The notes under the pieces are model-generated. The model made no database searches. It had not been told where the DNA came from and saw nothing but the letters and a program-made list of their open reading frames with translations. A DNA stretch of 64,000 nucleotides from Lithobates sylvaticus. Its lineage: Eukaryota > Chordata > Amphibia > Anura > Ranidae. Shown in pieces: positions 47,701 through 57,170 of this stretch; the first letter of the stretch is position 1, and every line of letters starts with the position of its first letter. Position numbers and translations under genes: made by a program. The stretch is from contig CM053029.1 of assembly GCA_028564925.1 (NCBI GenBank), positions 288,031,057 through 288,095,056 of the forward strand. The letters are read 5' to 3'.

Positions 47701-47836
47701 CAAAGAGCTCAACTGCAGTGTTCAACAAAACACACTTTAAGAGCTTGTTTGAGGACAAACGCTTGCCAAGTTTGTTTATCATTTTCCTTAAACGGTCCAT
47801 TATTTCCTTCAATATTCTGACTCTGTATCTACCCGC
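47701..47836 (-). pseudogene. Possible 5' piece of a retrocopied mRNA
   Basis: From the insertion edge at 47,836 the minus strand has an open frame of about 45 codons with a plausible protein look (RILKEIMDRLRKMINKLG, then KLLKCVLLNTAVELFGCM). It does not resemble Gypsy, L2 or Penelope proteins. It runs by chance in frame into the Gypsy sequence. I do not recognise the gene. Confidence 0.35.
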
Positions 47837-48105
47837 TCCTATATTTTCTTTGCAGAAGCACCCATAGGACTTCTAGTGTGTTAGTGGCATCACACAGAGC
47901 TCCTATATTTTCTTTGCAGAAGCACCCATAGGACTTCTAGTGTGTTAGTGGCATCACACAGAGCTCCTATATTTTCTTCTCAGCAGCACCCACAGGACTT
48001 CTAGTGTGTTAGTGGCATCACACAGAGCTCCTATATTTTCTTTGCAGAAGCACCCATAGGACTTCTAGTGTGTTAGTGGCATCACACAGAGCTCCTATAT
48101 TATAT
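47837..48105 (+). repeat. 64-bp satellite array, right part
   Basis: About four more units of the array that starts at 29,320, here with CTTTGCAGAAG and GACTTCTAGTGTG variants, which match the last units before 31,743. This shows that both parts were one array. Confidence 0.9.
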
Positions 48106-48117
48106 ACATTTTTTTTA

Positions 48118-48720
48118 AAAAATGCTTCGCAACACGTGTGACTGCTGTGCTCCAAGTACAGTATCTGTGAGGGGTTGCAGTGTTGTGGCACCAGCACCAG
48201 TGCCTAAGGCACAATTTTTCAGCCCCTGTTGGGGCGTGTAATTACAATTTTTTAAAAAAATGCTTCGCAACACGTGTGACTGCTGTGCTCCAAGTACAGT
48301 ATCTGTGAGGGGTTGCAGTGTTGTGGCACCAGCACCAATGTCTAAGGCACAATTTTTCAGCCCCTGTTTAACAGGGGCGTGTAATTACAAATCTTGATCT
48401 AATAGTTCACAGCAGGGCCCATTCCTGCGCCCACCAAGAGTAACTATGAGGGCCTACAGTCTTGTGGCAACACCGTCCACTGCCAAAGGCCCAATTTTTC
48501 TGCCCTGTTCAACAGGTGCATGCAATTACAAATCTTGATCTAATAACTCACAGCAGGGCCCATTCCTGCGCCCACCAAGAGTAACTGTGAGAGCTTACAG
48601 TCTTGTGGCAACACCGTCCACCACCACCACCACCAAAGGCCCAATTTTTCTGCCCGGTTCAACAGGTGCATGCAAGTACAAATCTTGATCTATTAACTCA
48701 CAGCAGGGCCCATTCCTCTG
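48118..48720 (+). repeat. Two further tandem blocks in hAT-2
   Basis: First block: two units of about 132 bp (from 48,118 and about 48,253) with AAAAAATGCTTCGCAACACG and GTATCTGTGAGGGG. Second block: about two and a half units of about 148 bp (from 48,390) with CAAATCTTGATCTAATA, CAGCAGGGCCCATTCC and AGTCTTGTGGCAACACC. The second holds a short (CCA)n run near 48,620. Both types share CAATTTTTC-TGCCC phrases, so they are diverged relatives. Confidence 0.85.
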
Positions 48721-49199
48721 CCCATCAGTCTTGTGGCTACACCAACATCTAATAGGGAAAATTTCTGCAGAGTATATACGGCAGGCCCCTACTTTCAAAC
48801 ATCCAACTTACAAACGACTCCTACTTGCAAACGGAAAGAGAAAACAGGAAGTGAGAGGAAATCTACCCCTAGGAAGGGAAATTCTATCCTGTTAGATTTA
48901 ATTTGGGAAAAAGGTATCTCCTCTCTACTGATGCTTTATCACCAATCCTTGTTTCAATTAAAACCCCACTTTTCCAAAAACATTTGTCATTGGGACGGAA
49001 AGTGAGATGACATGTTCTGAACAGATGTGCAAAGACAGCAAATGTTACAGGGGTGATAACCCCTCCCTATGTTCTCCAAAAAGCTTAAAAATAGATTTTT
49101 TTGGGATGGAGCTACACTTCATAATGTACCTGTTCAGATTCTACTTAAGAACAAACCTACAGTCCGTGTCTTGTTTGCACCACCTATATACTGCTGTTC
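48721..49199. other. Unclassified stretch in hAT-2
   Basis: Contains CTTTCAAACATCCAACTTAC and TACTTGCAAACGGA, phrases I associate with an amphibian interspersed repeat, but I cannot name its family or edges. No gene. Confidence 0.3.
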
Positions 49200-49794
49200 A
49201 GAGTATATAGGGTTGTAGGTATAGGGTTTTATTTTGGGTGCGGGGTCCCCCTTAATATCCATACAAGACCCAAAGGGGCTGGGGTGGGGGGGGGGTGATG
49301 GGGTAGCCATGCCATTTTTCTCAAGGATTTTCAGCCATATGGCGGCCAGGACAAGACATGACATTAAAGCCGCAAGTGGTTTTAAATGGCTTCTTTTTTT
49401 CCTTTACAAATGTCATTTTGTGCAAGGACAGTTCTAAACACGGGAAACACATGCCACTTCACAGGCATACTTTAGACACCCCCCAGGTACCATATTTAAA
49501 GGAAAATTTCACTTTTTTTTTTTTCACTTTATGCATCATTAAAATGACTGCTCCCGAAAAAACGTTAGTTTTTAAAAGTTCTTTTTGCATTGATATATGT
49601 CCCCTGGGGCAGGACCCGGGTCCCCAAACCTGTTTTATGACATTAACATGCATATTGGCCGTTGTAATTAGCACTTTTGATTTCGAACGTTCGCGTCCAT
49701 TATAACGTATAGGGTTCGAAAATTCGCGCAAACTTTCGGTCCGTTCGAAGGTTCTGGTTCGAACCGAACCCGGGGGGTGTTCGGCTCATCCCTA
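49200..49794 (-). mobile_element. hAT-2 right arm, hAT-N type
   Basis: Carries the same arm phrases as 6,181-8,303 (TCTAAACACGGGAAA, ACAGGCATACTTTAGACACC, GGGGCAGGACCCGGGTCC) and ends GTTCGGCTCATCCCTA at 49,794, before the CTCTTCAA target copy. Confidence 0.8.
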
Positions 49795-49802
49795 CTCTTC
49801 AA

Positions 49803-50280
49803 TAATTCTCTCTGCCTCTTTCTTTTGCTTATTAAAGAAACTCCGTACTCTAGCTATCTAGATCGCTCACTGATCTAACTAATTAGAAGAAAATTCAAGG
49901 AATGTGGACTGACTGACTGACTGACTTTAGCACACTAACTCCTAAAATCCTCTATCTCTGTGCAGCACAGGAAACTGTCTATAGCAGAATGACGCTGTGT
50001 GCTGTGTGTGTGTACTATATATAGAGGCTGGGTCACATGCTGCACTGGCAAATCACAGCCATGCCATTAGTAGGCATGGCTGTGATGGCTTCTAAGGGCA
50101 CACTAGTGAAACGATCGTCGATTGGCTGCCCTGCAGCTGTTTAAAAAGGCGCCAATACAGCGCCGAACACCGGAGCCGAACCCGAACTTACAGCCAATAG
50201 TTCGAGTTCGGGTCCGGGTCCCGAACACCCAAAAGTCTGGTACGGACCCGAACTTTACAGTTCGGGTTCGCTCAACCCTA
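49803..50280 (-). promoter_or_regulatory. hAT-1 5' end with a candidate promoter
   Basis: The right-hand 478 bp of hAT-1, upstream of the transposase before hAT-2 inserted. It contains ACTATATATAGAGG (about 50,014-50,027), TATA-like on both strands, and many GTTCGGG/CCCGAAC boxes near the terminus that mirror those at the left end (23,583-23,670). These could be transposase contacts; inference only. Confidence 0.45.
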
Positions 50281-50294
50281 TAGGTTACCTGTTA

Positions 50295-51171
50295 TGCCCC
50301 GTACACACGTTCGGATTTTCCGACGGAGAATGTGCGATCGGATCATGTTGTCAGAAAATCCGATCGTGTGTGGGCTCTATTCCCGTTGGAATTTCCGTGC
50401 AAACACGCACAAATATACTAGGGCCACTTTAGACAGGAACAAACCTTTTTCTTTGTAAAAGTCACTATTCTAGGTTGTACACATTGCACATATGTGCCAC
50501 TTCAAATGCAGGGTCAGACCATTCCCCAGGCATGATATTTAATCACTTGCCGACTTGCCGAAATTGAAGTGTCCCATCCCTCCATGCTCATGCGCAAAAG
50601 AGAACCCAAGCGTAAGTCATGCACGCATATCTAAACGGTATTCAAACCACACATGTGAGGTATCATCGTGATCGTTAGAGCAAGATAAATAATTGTAGTG
50701 CAGGACCCCCTCTGTAACTATTATTCCTTGTACACACGGTCGGACATTCCGACCACAAAATCCATCGGATTTTTTCCGGCGGATATTGGCCGAAACTTGT
50801 CTTGCATACATACGGTCACACAAAGTTATCGGAAAAATCTGATCGTTCTGAACGAGGTGACGTACAACGTGTACAACGGCGCTATGTAGAGGCCAGTAGC
50901 CAATAGCTTTCTTTTACAAATTTCTTCTGAGCATGCATGGCACTTTGTGTGTCGAAATTCTCTCTACACGATCGGAAAAAGTTGGATTTTGAATCGAAAA
51001 TTTTAGATCCAGCTCTCAAACTTTTTCAAATTTTAGATCCAGCTCTCAAACTTTTTTCGTTGGAAATTCCAACAGGAAAAGTCCGATAGAGCTCACACAC
51101 GATCGGATTTTCTGACAACATGATCAGATTGCACGTTTTCTGTCGGAAAATCCGACCATGTGTACGGGGCA
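50295..51171. mobile_element. Harbinger-type MITE at the centre of a palindrome
   Basis: 877 bp with long inverted ends, about 120 bp, starting TGCCCCGTACACACG and, from the right, TGCCCCGTACACATGG. The same terminus closes the coding Harbinger at 5,530. The flanks read CTGTTA and TAACAG: only TA is an exact duplication, while TTA and TAA mirror each other because the target was palindromic. A second related start (CCTTGTACACACGGTCGG near 50,728) lies inside. Confidence 0.75.
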
Positions 51172-51251
51172 TAACAGGTAACCTATAAAAAATTTGGAGA
51201 TTTTTTTAGTACTGTAGTTTGTCGCCATTCCATGAGCATGAGCATGCGCAA
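51172..51251 (-). repeat. Right arm of the palindrome around the MITE and hAT-1
   Basis: TAACAGGTAACCTATAAAAAATTT and onward to GAGCATGCGCAA, the inverse of 23,492-23,559 plus 50,289-50,294. It carries one extra GAGCAT compared with the left arm. Confidence 0.8.
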
Positions 51252-51272
51252 CACTAACGTGTCTATTTACTT

Positions 51273-52456
51273 ATAATGTAAAAAAGACCGCGCTGACCTA
51301 AAAAGTAGACCTAAAATATATAAAACAGGCTGCAGTAATAGGGAGATAACCAAATAACAGAGAACAGAAAAAAAATGCGCCACAACATGTAATTAAAAAA
51401 GAACTAATGAAATTAAACTTTAAACAGGATAGTAACTGAGTGGGATTTCACAGGCATATTAGTAGTCCATAGAAGAGGGCAAAAAAGATGGTGAACAGAA
51501 GTCTATGTAATCTATGATGAATCCACTTCTTCACGATACCACCTTAGTGCACACAAATCCAACAGGTGAATCCCACCACCAGTAATCGAAGCTGCTTACC
51601 AGAGAGCAGCTATCAGAAAGCACAGCTCCTCATACACAGGATATAACGTCCAGCACCACACTTCCCCAGATGAATAAAGCACAAGCCTCAAAACTCAGCA
51701 GTCAGTAGATGCTCGGCGATCAATGGGTAACATCATGGACCATGTGGATTAAAATGAGGAGACCATAGCGTGATACAGTAAAAGCAATGGGTTTTAATAA
51801 GAAACAAGCAGTACAAAGTACTCACATTTGAGCAGATAAGTAACGCTTTTTTTTAAAATGCCGGCCGGCATGCATGGAGCCCTTCCTCCTCGTCTCAGGT
51901 GCGGTGATGTCACCGCACCTGAGACGAGGAGGAAGGGCTCCATGCATGCCGGCCGGCATTTTTAAAAAAAGCGTTACTTATCTGCTCAAATGTGAGTACT
52001 TTGTACTGCTTGTTTCTTATTAAAACCCATTGCTTTTACTGTATCACGCTATGGTCTCCTCATTTTAATCCACATGGTCCATGATGTTACCCATTGATCG
52101 CCGAGCATCTACTGACTGCTGAGTTTTGAGGCTTGTGCTTTATTCATCTGGGGAAGTGTGGTGCTGGACATTATATCCTGTGTATGAGGAGCTGTGCTTT
52201 CTGATAGCTGCTCTCTGGTAAGCAGCTTCGATTACTGGTGGTGGGATTCACCTGTTGGATTTGTGTGCACTAAGGTGGTATCGTGAAGAAGTGGATTCAT
52301 CATAGATTACATAGACTTCTGTTCACCATCTTTTTTGCCCTCTTCTATGGACTACTAATATGCCTGTGAAATCCCACTCAGTTACTATCCTGTTTAAAGT
52401 TTAATTTCATTAGTTCTTTTTTAATTACATGTTGTGGCGCAGTTTTTTTCTGTTCT
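51273..52456. repeat. 1.1-kb nearly perfect palindrome with 14-bp flanking repeat
   Basis: The arms 51,361-51,908 and 51,909-52,456 are inverse copies of about 548 bp that differ by eye at only a few bases, with essentially no spacer (centre GTGCGGTGATGTCACCGCAC). The whole block, with 88 bp of non-palindromic sequence on its left, is flanked by GTGTCTATTTACTT (51,259-51,272 and 52,457-52,470). No coding frame of note. The arms carry GACGAGGAGGAAGGGCTCC near the centre, similar in layout to motifs in other amphibian repeats. Confidence 0.9.
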
Positions 52457-52470
52457 GTGTCTATTTACTT

Positions 52471-53538
52471 GGCATAGCATCATCTTTCAGATTATACAAA
52501 AAAAATTGGGCTAACTTTACTGTTTTTTTTATTTTTTTTATTCATTAAACTGTATTTTTTTTTTATTGCGTTTGAAAGACCTCAATATATACAATATAGG
52601 GTCTCTGCTAAAAAAATATATATCATGTTTGGGGATTCTAAGTAATTTTCTAGCAAAAAATACAGATTTTTACATGTAAATAGCTAATGTCAGAAAAAGG
52701 CCCAGTCAGCAAGTGGATTTTAGCACGGAATTTAGCATATTTAAAGTTTGACTAAAATTGCTGCTCCTTGCCAAATGGATTTTTTTTTAAAACTGTTGGT
52801 AAATGTTACCTAGGGCAGTGTGCACCCTCATGCTATTTGTTTGACAATCCCTAGCATACACTATATAGAAAATGGCCATTTTCGTTTAACATTTGGCTTC
52901 CCTTTCCTTCAATGTGGTTTGAATTCAGCACCTGCCCAAACTGAAGCCAGGCACTTTGGTATTATCACTAAATGTAAGAAAACAAAAAAGTTTATTTTTC
53001 ACGTAAGCTATAAAGCCTGGAGCCCTTCAACACGTGAATGTCAGAAACTTAGGTGGCACATACTGTAGCCAGTCCCTCACAATATAAGCCAAATTCAGTC
53101 CCCTTGCTAACTTCCCCTTAATCATTGCTGTTCTGCTAGATTGAGTTCATATTGTTTCAGCAAAACTAGGGAGCCATTGGAGGAGTGTATAATCACTTAC
53201 ATTTCAACTACAGACAGAATTTTTTATTTTTTTCATAGTAGATAAAGTTTCAAATTTTTGTCAGATTAGGAATATTGTCATTTCCCAACTGGAGACATTT
53301 CCTCTAACTTCATGTTCTATCTTCCCTGAACAAAATATGAGGGAAAATTTTTCTAATAGGGACACAAAAAACAATCAAAGTTTTTCGTAGCTTATATCTT
53401 TTCTCCGCAAATACAACATTTTTAATACTAAAATAATTTTTTGTGGTTGTCTATGTATCTATTGGGGAGATTCCCCTAATAAGAACTAAGAATAACAATA
53501 AGAATGAAAGTAAATACCCCAAGCAGGGACACAAAGTT

Positions 53539-53595
<57 letters not shown>

Positions 53596-54379
53596 ATGCA
53601 TGTATAAACTGTAATAAACAAGGATGGAGAGGGTGGACACCTTGTGCTATGATGGAAAAATAGACTTCATGGTAATTATAGTTTTGCTATATACATATGT
53701 CAGTGAAAATGAAAATACCACATAAATCAGTACCACTCACAAGCATTAGGGCTGTAGGGCAAACATGTCCTTATTAAGATCCTCATTTATCATCCAGGCA
53801 GCTAATCCTTTAGTAATTCTAGATGCCAAATTAATTTTCCATTTTAATTATCTTAAACTGTTTTCACCCAGAAAAGATCATAAGGACAAATCATGGACTA
53901 TTAATTAGAGCTGTTTGCAGAGATCCGTTTTAAATTTCAGTAAATAAATTGAAACAGATTACATTAAGCTGATAATATCAATCTTCTAACTTTGCTTCTA
54001 TTGCATACAATTATTAATATATGCTTGTACAAAAAAGTTTTTTTAAATCTAATTTTATTATTATTTGGTATTCATTTTCATAACACATAGATTCATATTT
54101 TAGGACATTTTTGCCATTGAGGGTAGCCTAAAATATAGGTAAGGGCAGAATACCCATAAAAGGAAGTGGGAGAAAATCCCTACAATGCAATGGGAATCCC
54201 TGGTTGATACCATGGTCACACGTAGGGGTGAGCTGAACTTCTTTGGGTTTGGTTTGAGTATACTTTAGCGTAGAAGTTTTAGGCAGGTGTGAATAAAATT
54301 TGTAAATTAATAATGCTTTCAGAAGTAGAAGTAGTAATAGTTTACTTTTATCAATTAACAAAATGGAAAGTAAATGAAC
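52471..54379. other. Gene-free AT-rich stretch
   Basis: No coding frame or classified repeat recognised. A (TA)n microsatellite of about 48 bp lies at 53,541-53,589. Confidence 0.45.
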
Positions 54380-54682
54380 AGAAGAGAAATCCAAATCAAA
54401 TCAATATTTGGCGTGATCATCCTTTGCCTTCAAAACTTCATAAATTCTTGTAGGTACACTTGCACAGATCTGTCTCTTCATGTAATGCCAGACACACTTG
54501 ATGATGTTGACATCAGGGATTTGTGGGGACCAAACCATCACTTCCAGGGCTCCTTGTTCTTTTTTACGCTAAAGAGAGCTCCTAATGACATTGGATGTAT
54601 GTTTTGGGTCATTGTCCTGCTGAAAAATAAATTTGGGGCCAATCACATGCATTACTGATTGTATGGCATGATGGATAAGTAT
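54380..54682 (-). mobile_element. Tc1-type transposase, C-terminal fragment
   Basis: The minus strand reads IGPKFIFQQDNDPKHTS, then KKEQGALEVMVW, and VWHYMKRQI with small changes: the second Asp region and C-terminal part of a Tc1 transposase. It continues the fragment at 61,100-61,650; ATAAGTAT (54,675-54,682) is repeated at 61,100-61,107, marking where the element was split. Confidence 0.85.
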
Positions 54683-55454
54683 TATGCCTTGTACACACTA
54701 TCAGAAATTCCGAAGGAAAATGTCCGATCGGACCATGTTGTTGGAAAATCCGACCGTGTGTGGGCTCCATCGGACATTTTCCGCCGGAATTTCCGGCCAA
54801 CAAAGTTTGAGAGCTGTATCTCAAATTTTCCGACAACAAAATCCGATCATTTCAATTCCGATCCTGTGTAGCCTAGTCCGACGGACAAAATGCCATGCAG
54901 GCTCAGAATAAATTCTGAGACGGAAGCGCTCGGTCAGGTAAAACTAGCGTTCGTAATTGATATAGCACATTCGTCACGCTGCTATGTTAAAAATGAATGC
55001 AGCGCATTCTCTTTTTCTTTCTAATGCTAGAAGAATGAAGTTATTTTGCTGCTCATATTCACACTGACTTCTCCAAAACGTATTTCTTTATTCTTTTTCC
55101 TGATTTCATGAATAGAATATTTTTATTCGTCAGATCTCCAGAAAATTATTTTTTGGGGTTTTTACATTTTGGGGTTGCTTTTTTAATCAAGATCTCCTTT
55201 TGTTGACATTTTGCTCATCTTCGTAATTTTTTTTTGTGTGTTTTGTGTGTCAACTTACCACAACACCATTATTAGCTTTTTATTTAATCGGTTTATTTTT
55301 TTAATCTCAAGGAGGTTGTTTGTTTGGTGACCCTTGTTAATTTAACTTTGTATTTTTGAAATGTACCTGCCTACTCACAAATAAACTGTCCTTTTTGAAG
55401 TAAAACACATAGGCAAGTATTTCTTGAACCAAGAAAAAACTTTATTAGGTGTCA

Positions 55455-55785
55455 GAAACAAATACAGAGGGAGGCAACGCTGGAGAAACTGGGGAAATTG
55501 GCGAAGCCTTTGGCCCCCAGGGCACACATCAGTTATTTAAAGGCAAAAATTGGGGGCCAGAGGAGTACATATCTAAGGGAGTACAATCTGGTCCAGAAGT
55601 CCAAGAAATCCGGAACAACAGAAGATGACATTATGTCCCCAGGTGGTGGTCATACAAGAGGCTGCATCTTCTGTCAGACCAGACTGAACCCAGGCCATCA
55701 CTCTCTGGTCTTCCTTCCACACTTCCTTCCAGGCTGTGGCAGTGGTGCTGGAGGTGTGGCAGAAGGAGGAGGAGGAGGAGCATGA
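55455..55785 (+). pseudogene. Inverted partial copy of the MADF gene
   Basis: Plus-strand frame reading ATLEKLGKLAKPLAPRAH, ISYLKAKIGGQRSTYLRE and CIFCQTRLNPG: the second half of the MADF domain, closer to the copy at 1-166 (KATLEK) than to the neighbour at 56,404. It lies head-on against the end of that gene. The N-terminal half is missing. Confidence 0.65.
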
Positions 55786-55795
55786 TCCAAATTAC

Positions 55796-56880
55796 ACAAG
55801 TGTGTTTTTTGTGTGATTTGGCCCAACAACCCCTTATTTAGAGTTTTGCCAATTATTTCCTCACACATGAGGCATTGCCCCTCCTCCATTTGGTTTAGTT
55901 TGCATGCAGCCAAAGCGGCAAAGGCCTCTTTATAAGTGCTTTGAGGTCCGCAGAAGCCTCCCCGATCAGCCTGAGCGCTGACTCCTCCACATTCCCCCCT
56001 TTCTGGCCCTTTTGGGTGGAAGGTATAGGGGAGGGACCTTTGATTGAGTCAGGCTCCTAGGCCTGCCCACATCGTGGCTGCCACTCACCCCTACCTCCTC
56101 CTTTCTGCCACATTGCACAGCCACCTCCTGGCTGCCGCATTCAACGCCCTCCTCCTGGCTGAGGTCTTACTGTGTATGAAAAATGGACATAGTTTTAATT
56201 TTTGGTTCATCAAACACACACAATTTTCAGCTCTTGACTGTTGCAAATTGTTAACAAATAGAAAAGACTATCATTTTGAGCCCAGCATTTTTCATTCTTG
56301 GCCCAAATATTTGATATGTAAAACGCTTTAGAAAATCAGAAATTAGTGCTCAAAAATCAAGTTAACATAATTCATTTTTACTCAAAAAATATGTAGAACG
56401 ATACTATACCTGGCTCAAGCTGGGCTCTTCCACACCTTCCTGACTGGAAGGCCCAGGTTGGGTGTCGGAAGCCTCAGCAGGGGTGGAATGAAGCGTAGAA
56501 GGAAGCGTGGAAGGAAGAGTGGAGAGGGATTCCCTGACCTCAGTCTGGTCTGCCAGAAAATGCAGCCTCTCATAGTACCACAGCCGGGGGACATAAACTT
56601 CATCTGCTGCAGCTCCAGATTTCATAGACTCCTGCACCTTCTTGCGCGCCCTCAGATAAGTACTCCTCAGGCCACCAATTTTCACTTTTAAATAGTGGAT
56701 GTTTGCCCTGGGGATCACCGGCTTCACCAACTCCAGCAGTTTCTCCATCGCTGCCTGCCTCTTTATTTTGTTGCTGTAGTGGGGATGTTTAGCTTGCCAC
56801 AAACAGGACATCTCCCTGTACTTGTCGATGAACAGGGGAAGGAAGCTGTGGTCTTTAAACCCATCCATATTATTATCTGC
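55796..56880 (-). pseudogene. MADF-domain protein of Harbinger copy 2
   Basis: The first coding exon, 56,880-about 56,404, begins after an acceptor (TCTTGCAG) with MDGFKDHSFLPLFIDKYREM and holds a full MADF domain: CLWQAKHPHYSNK, AAMEKLLELV, YLKVKIGGLRSTYLRARKKV, WYYERLHFLADQ. It then has a Ser/Pro-rich linker and a donor (CCAG/GTATAG). A second exon, about 56,075-55,796, can be read as EESALRLIGEASADLKAL and, after a frameshift near 55,945, AFAALAACKLNQMEEGQ and IIGKTLNKGLLG, the C-terminal helical region seen in such transposon MADF proteins. The first exon is open. Likely role: DNA binding and partner of the HARBI1 transposase; inferred from the family. Confidence 0.75.
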
Positions 56881-57072
56881 AAGACACAACACAAGACAAA
56901 CCCTAAATAATGTCAGGCTAAACTCTCCTAATCTTGTCCCAATATAAGCCTCAATCTAGAAGCAGTATAGGCTAGTGATGTACCAAGTTCAAATTGTACC
57001 TTTGTTCAAACGATCGGCACGTCAGCTCTTCCCTCTGCTCACAGATCGTACGTACGACACACGCATGTTCCG

Positions 57073-57095
57073 TTTTATATACAGTGCGCATGCGT
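57073..57095 (+). promoter_or_regulatory. TATA box plus NRF1-like site, copy 2
   Basis: TTTTATATAC (57,073-57,082) and TGCGCATGCGT (57,085-57,095), the same arrangement as at 372-393. It lies in the roughly 290-bp gap between the divergent MADF and Myb genes. Confidence 0.6.
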
Positions 57096-57170
57096 GAAAC
57101 TACGGCCACCCCTGACGTTCTCTCTAGTCTATTCCCCGCCCCTTCTCTTTCGGCACAGTGGGGAGAGCAC

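Larger units (their letters stand above)
31744..47836 (-). mobile_element. 16-kb compound insertion in the satellite array
   Basis: The array is interrupted here. Both edges carry TCCTATATTTTCTTT (31,729-31,743 and 47,837-47,851), a 15-bp duplication of array sequence. The left edge begins with T-rich sequence, which on the minus strand is AATAAA about 25 bp before an A-rich tail. This is the signature of target-primed retrotransposition of a minus-strand polyadenylated RNA. L2, Penelope, ERV, solo LTR and Gypsy sequences lie inside. Confidence 0.6.
28701..49794. mobile_element. hAT-2: second hAT-like element nested in hAT-1
   Basis: Exact 8-bp repeat CTCTTCAA at 28,693-28,700 and 49,795-49,802. 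Ends TAGGGATGGGC and, from the right, TAGGGATGAGCC. The hAT-1 sequence reads on smoothly across the joined flanks (GGAATCTCTTCAATAATTCTC). The left end is a string of hairpins; the right end (49,200-49,794) is typical hAT-N arm. The interior is satellite arrays plus a 16-kb compound insertion. No transposase of its own is seen. The two ends resemble different relatives, so a recombinant origin is possible, but the target duplication argues for a single insertion. Confidence 0.75.
23560..50280 (-). mobile_element. hAT-1: autonomous-type hAT transposon swollen to 26.7 kb by nested insertions
   Basis: Exact 8-bp target duplication TAGGTTAC at 23,552-23,559 and 50,281-50,288. Terminal inverted repeats TAGAGTTGAGCG and, from the right end, TAGGGTTGAGCG (11 of 12). 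The transposase gene lies near the left end on the minus strand, so the right end is the 5' end. Without the element at 28,701-49,794 and its target copy, hAT-1 is about 5.6 kb (23,560-28,700 plus 49,803-50,280), a normal size for an autonomous hAT. It sits in one arm of a small palindrome. Confidence 0.88.

Noticed and set aside
46493-47812. One 439-codon gene starting MKEIMDRL
   Set aside because: The first 45 or so codons are unlike Gypsy and lie beyond the element edge; the frame is a chance fusion of two unrelated pieces.
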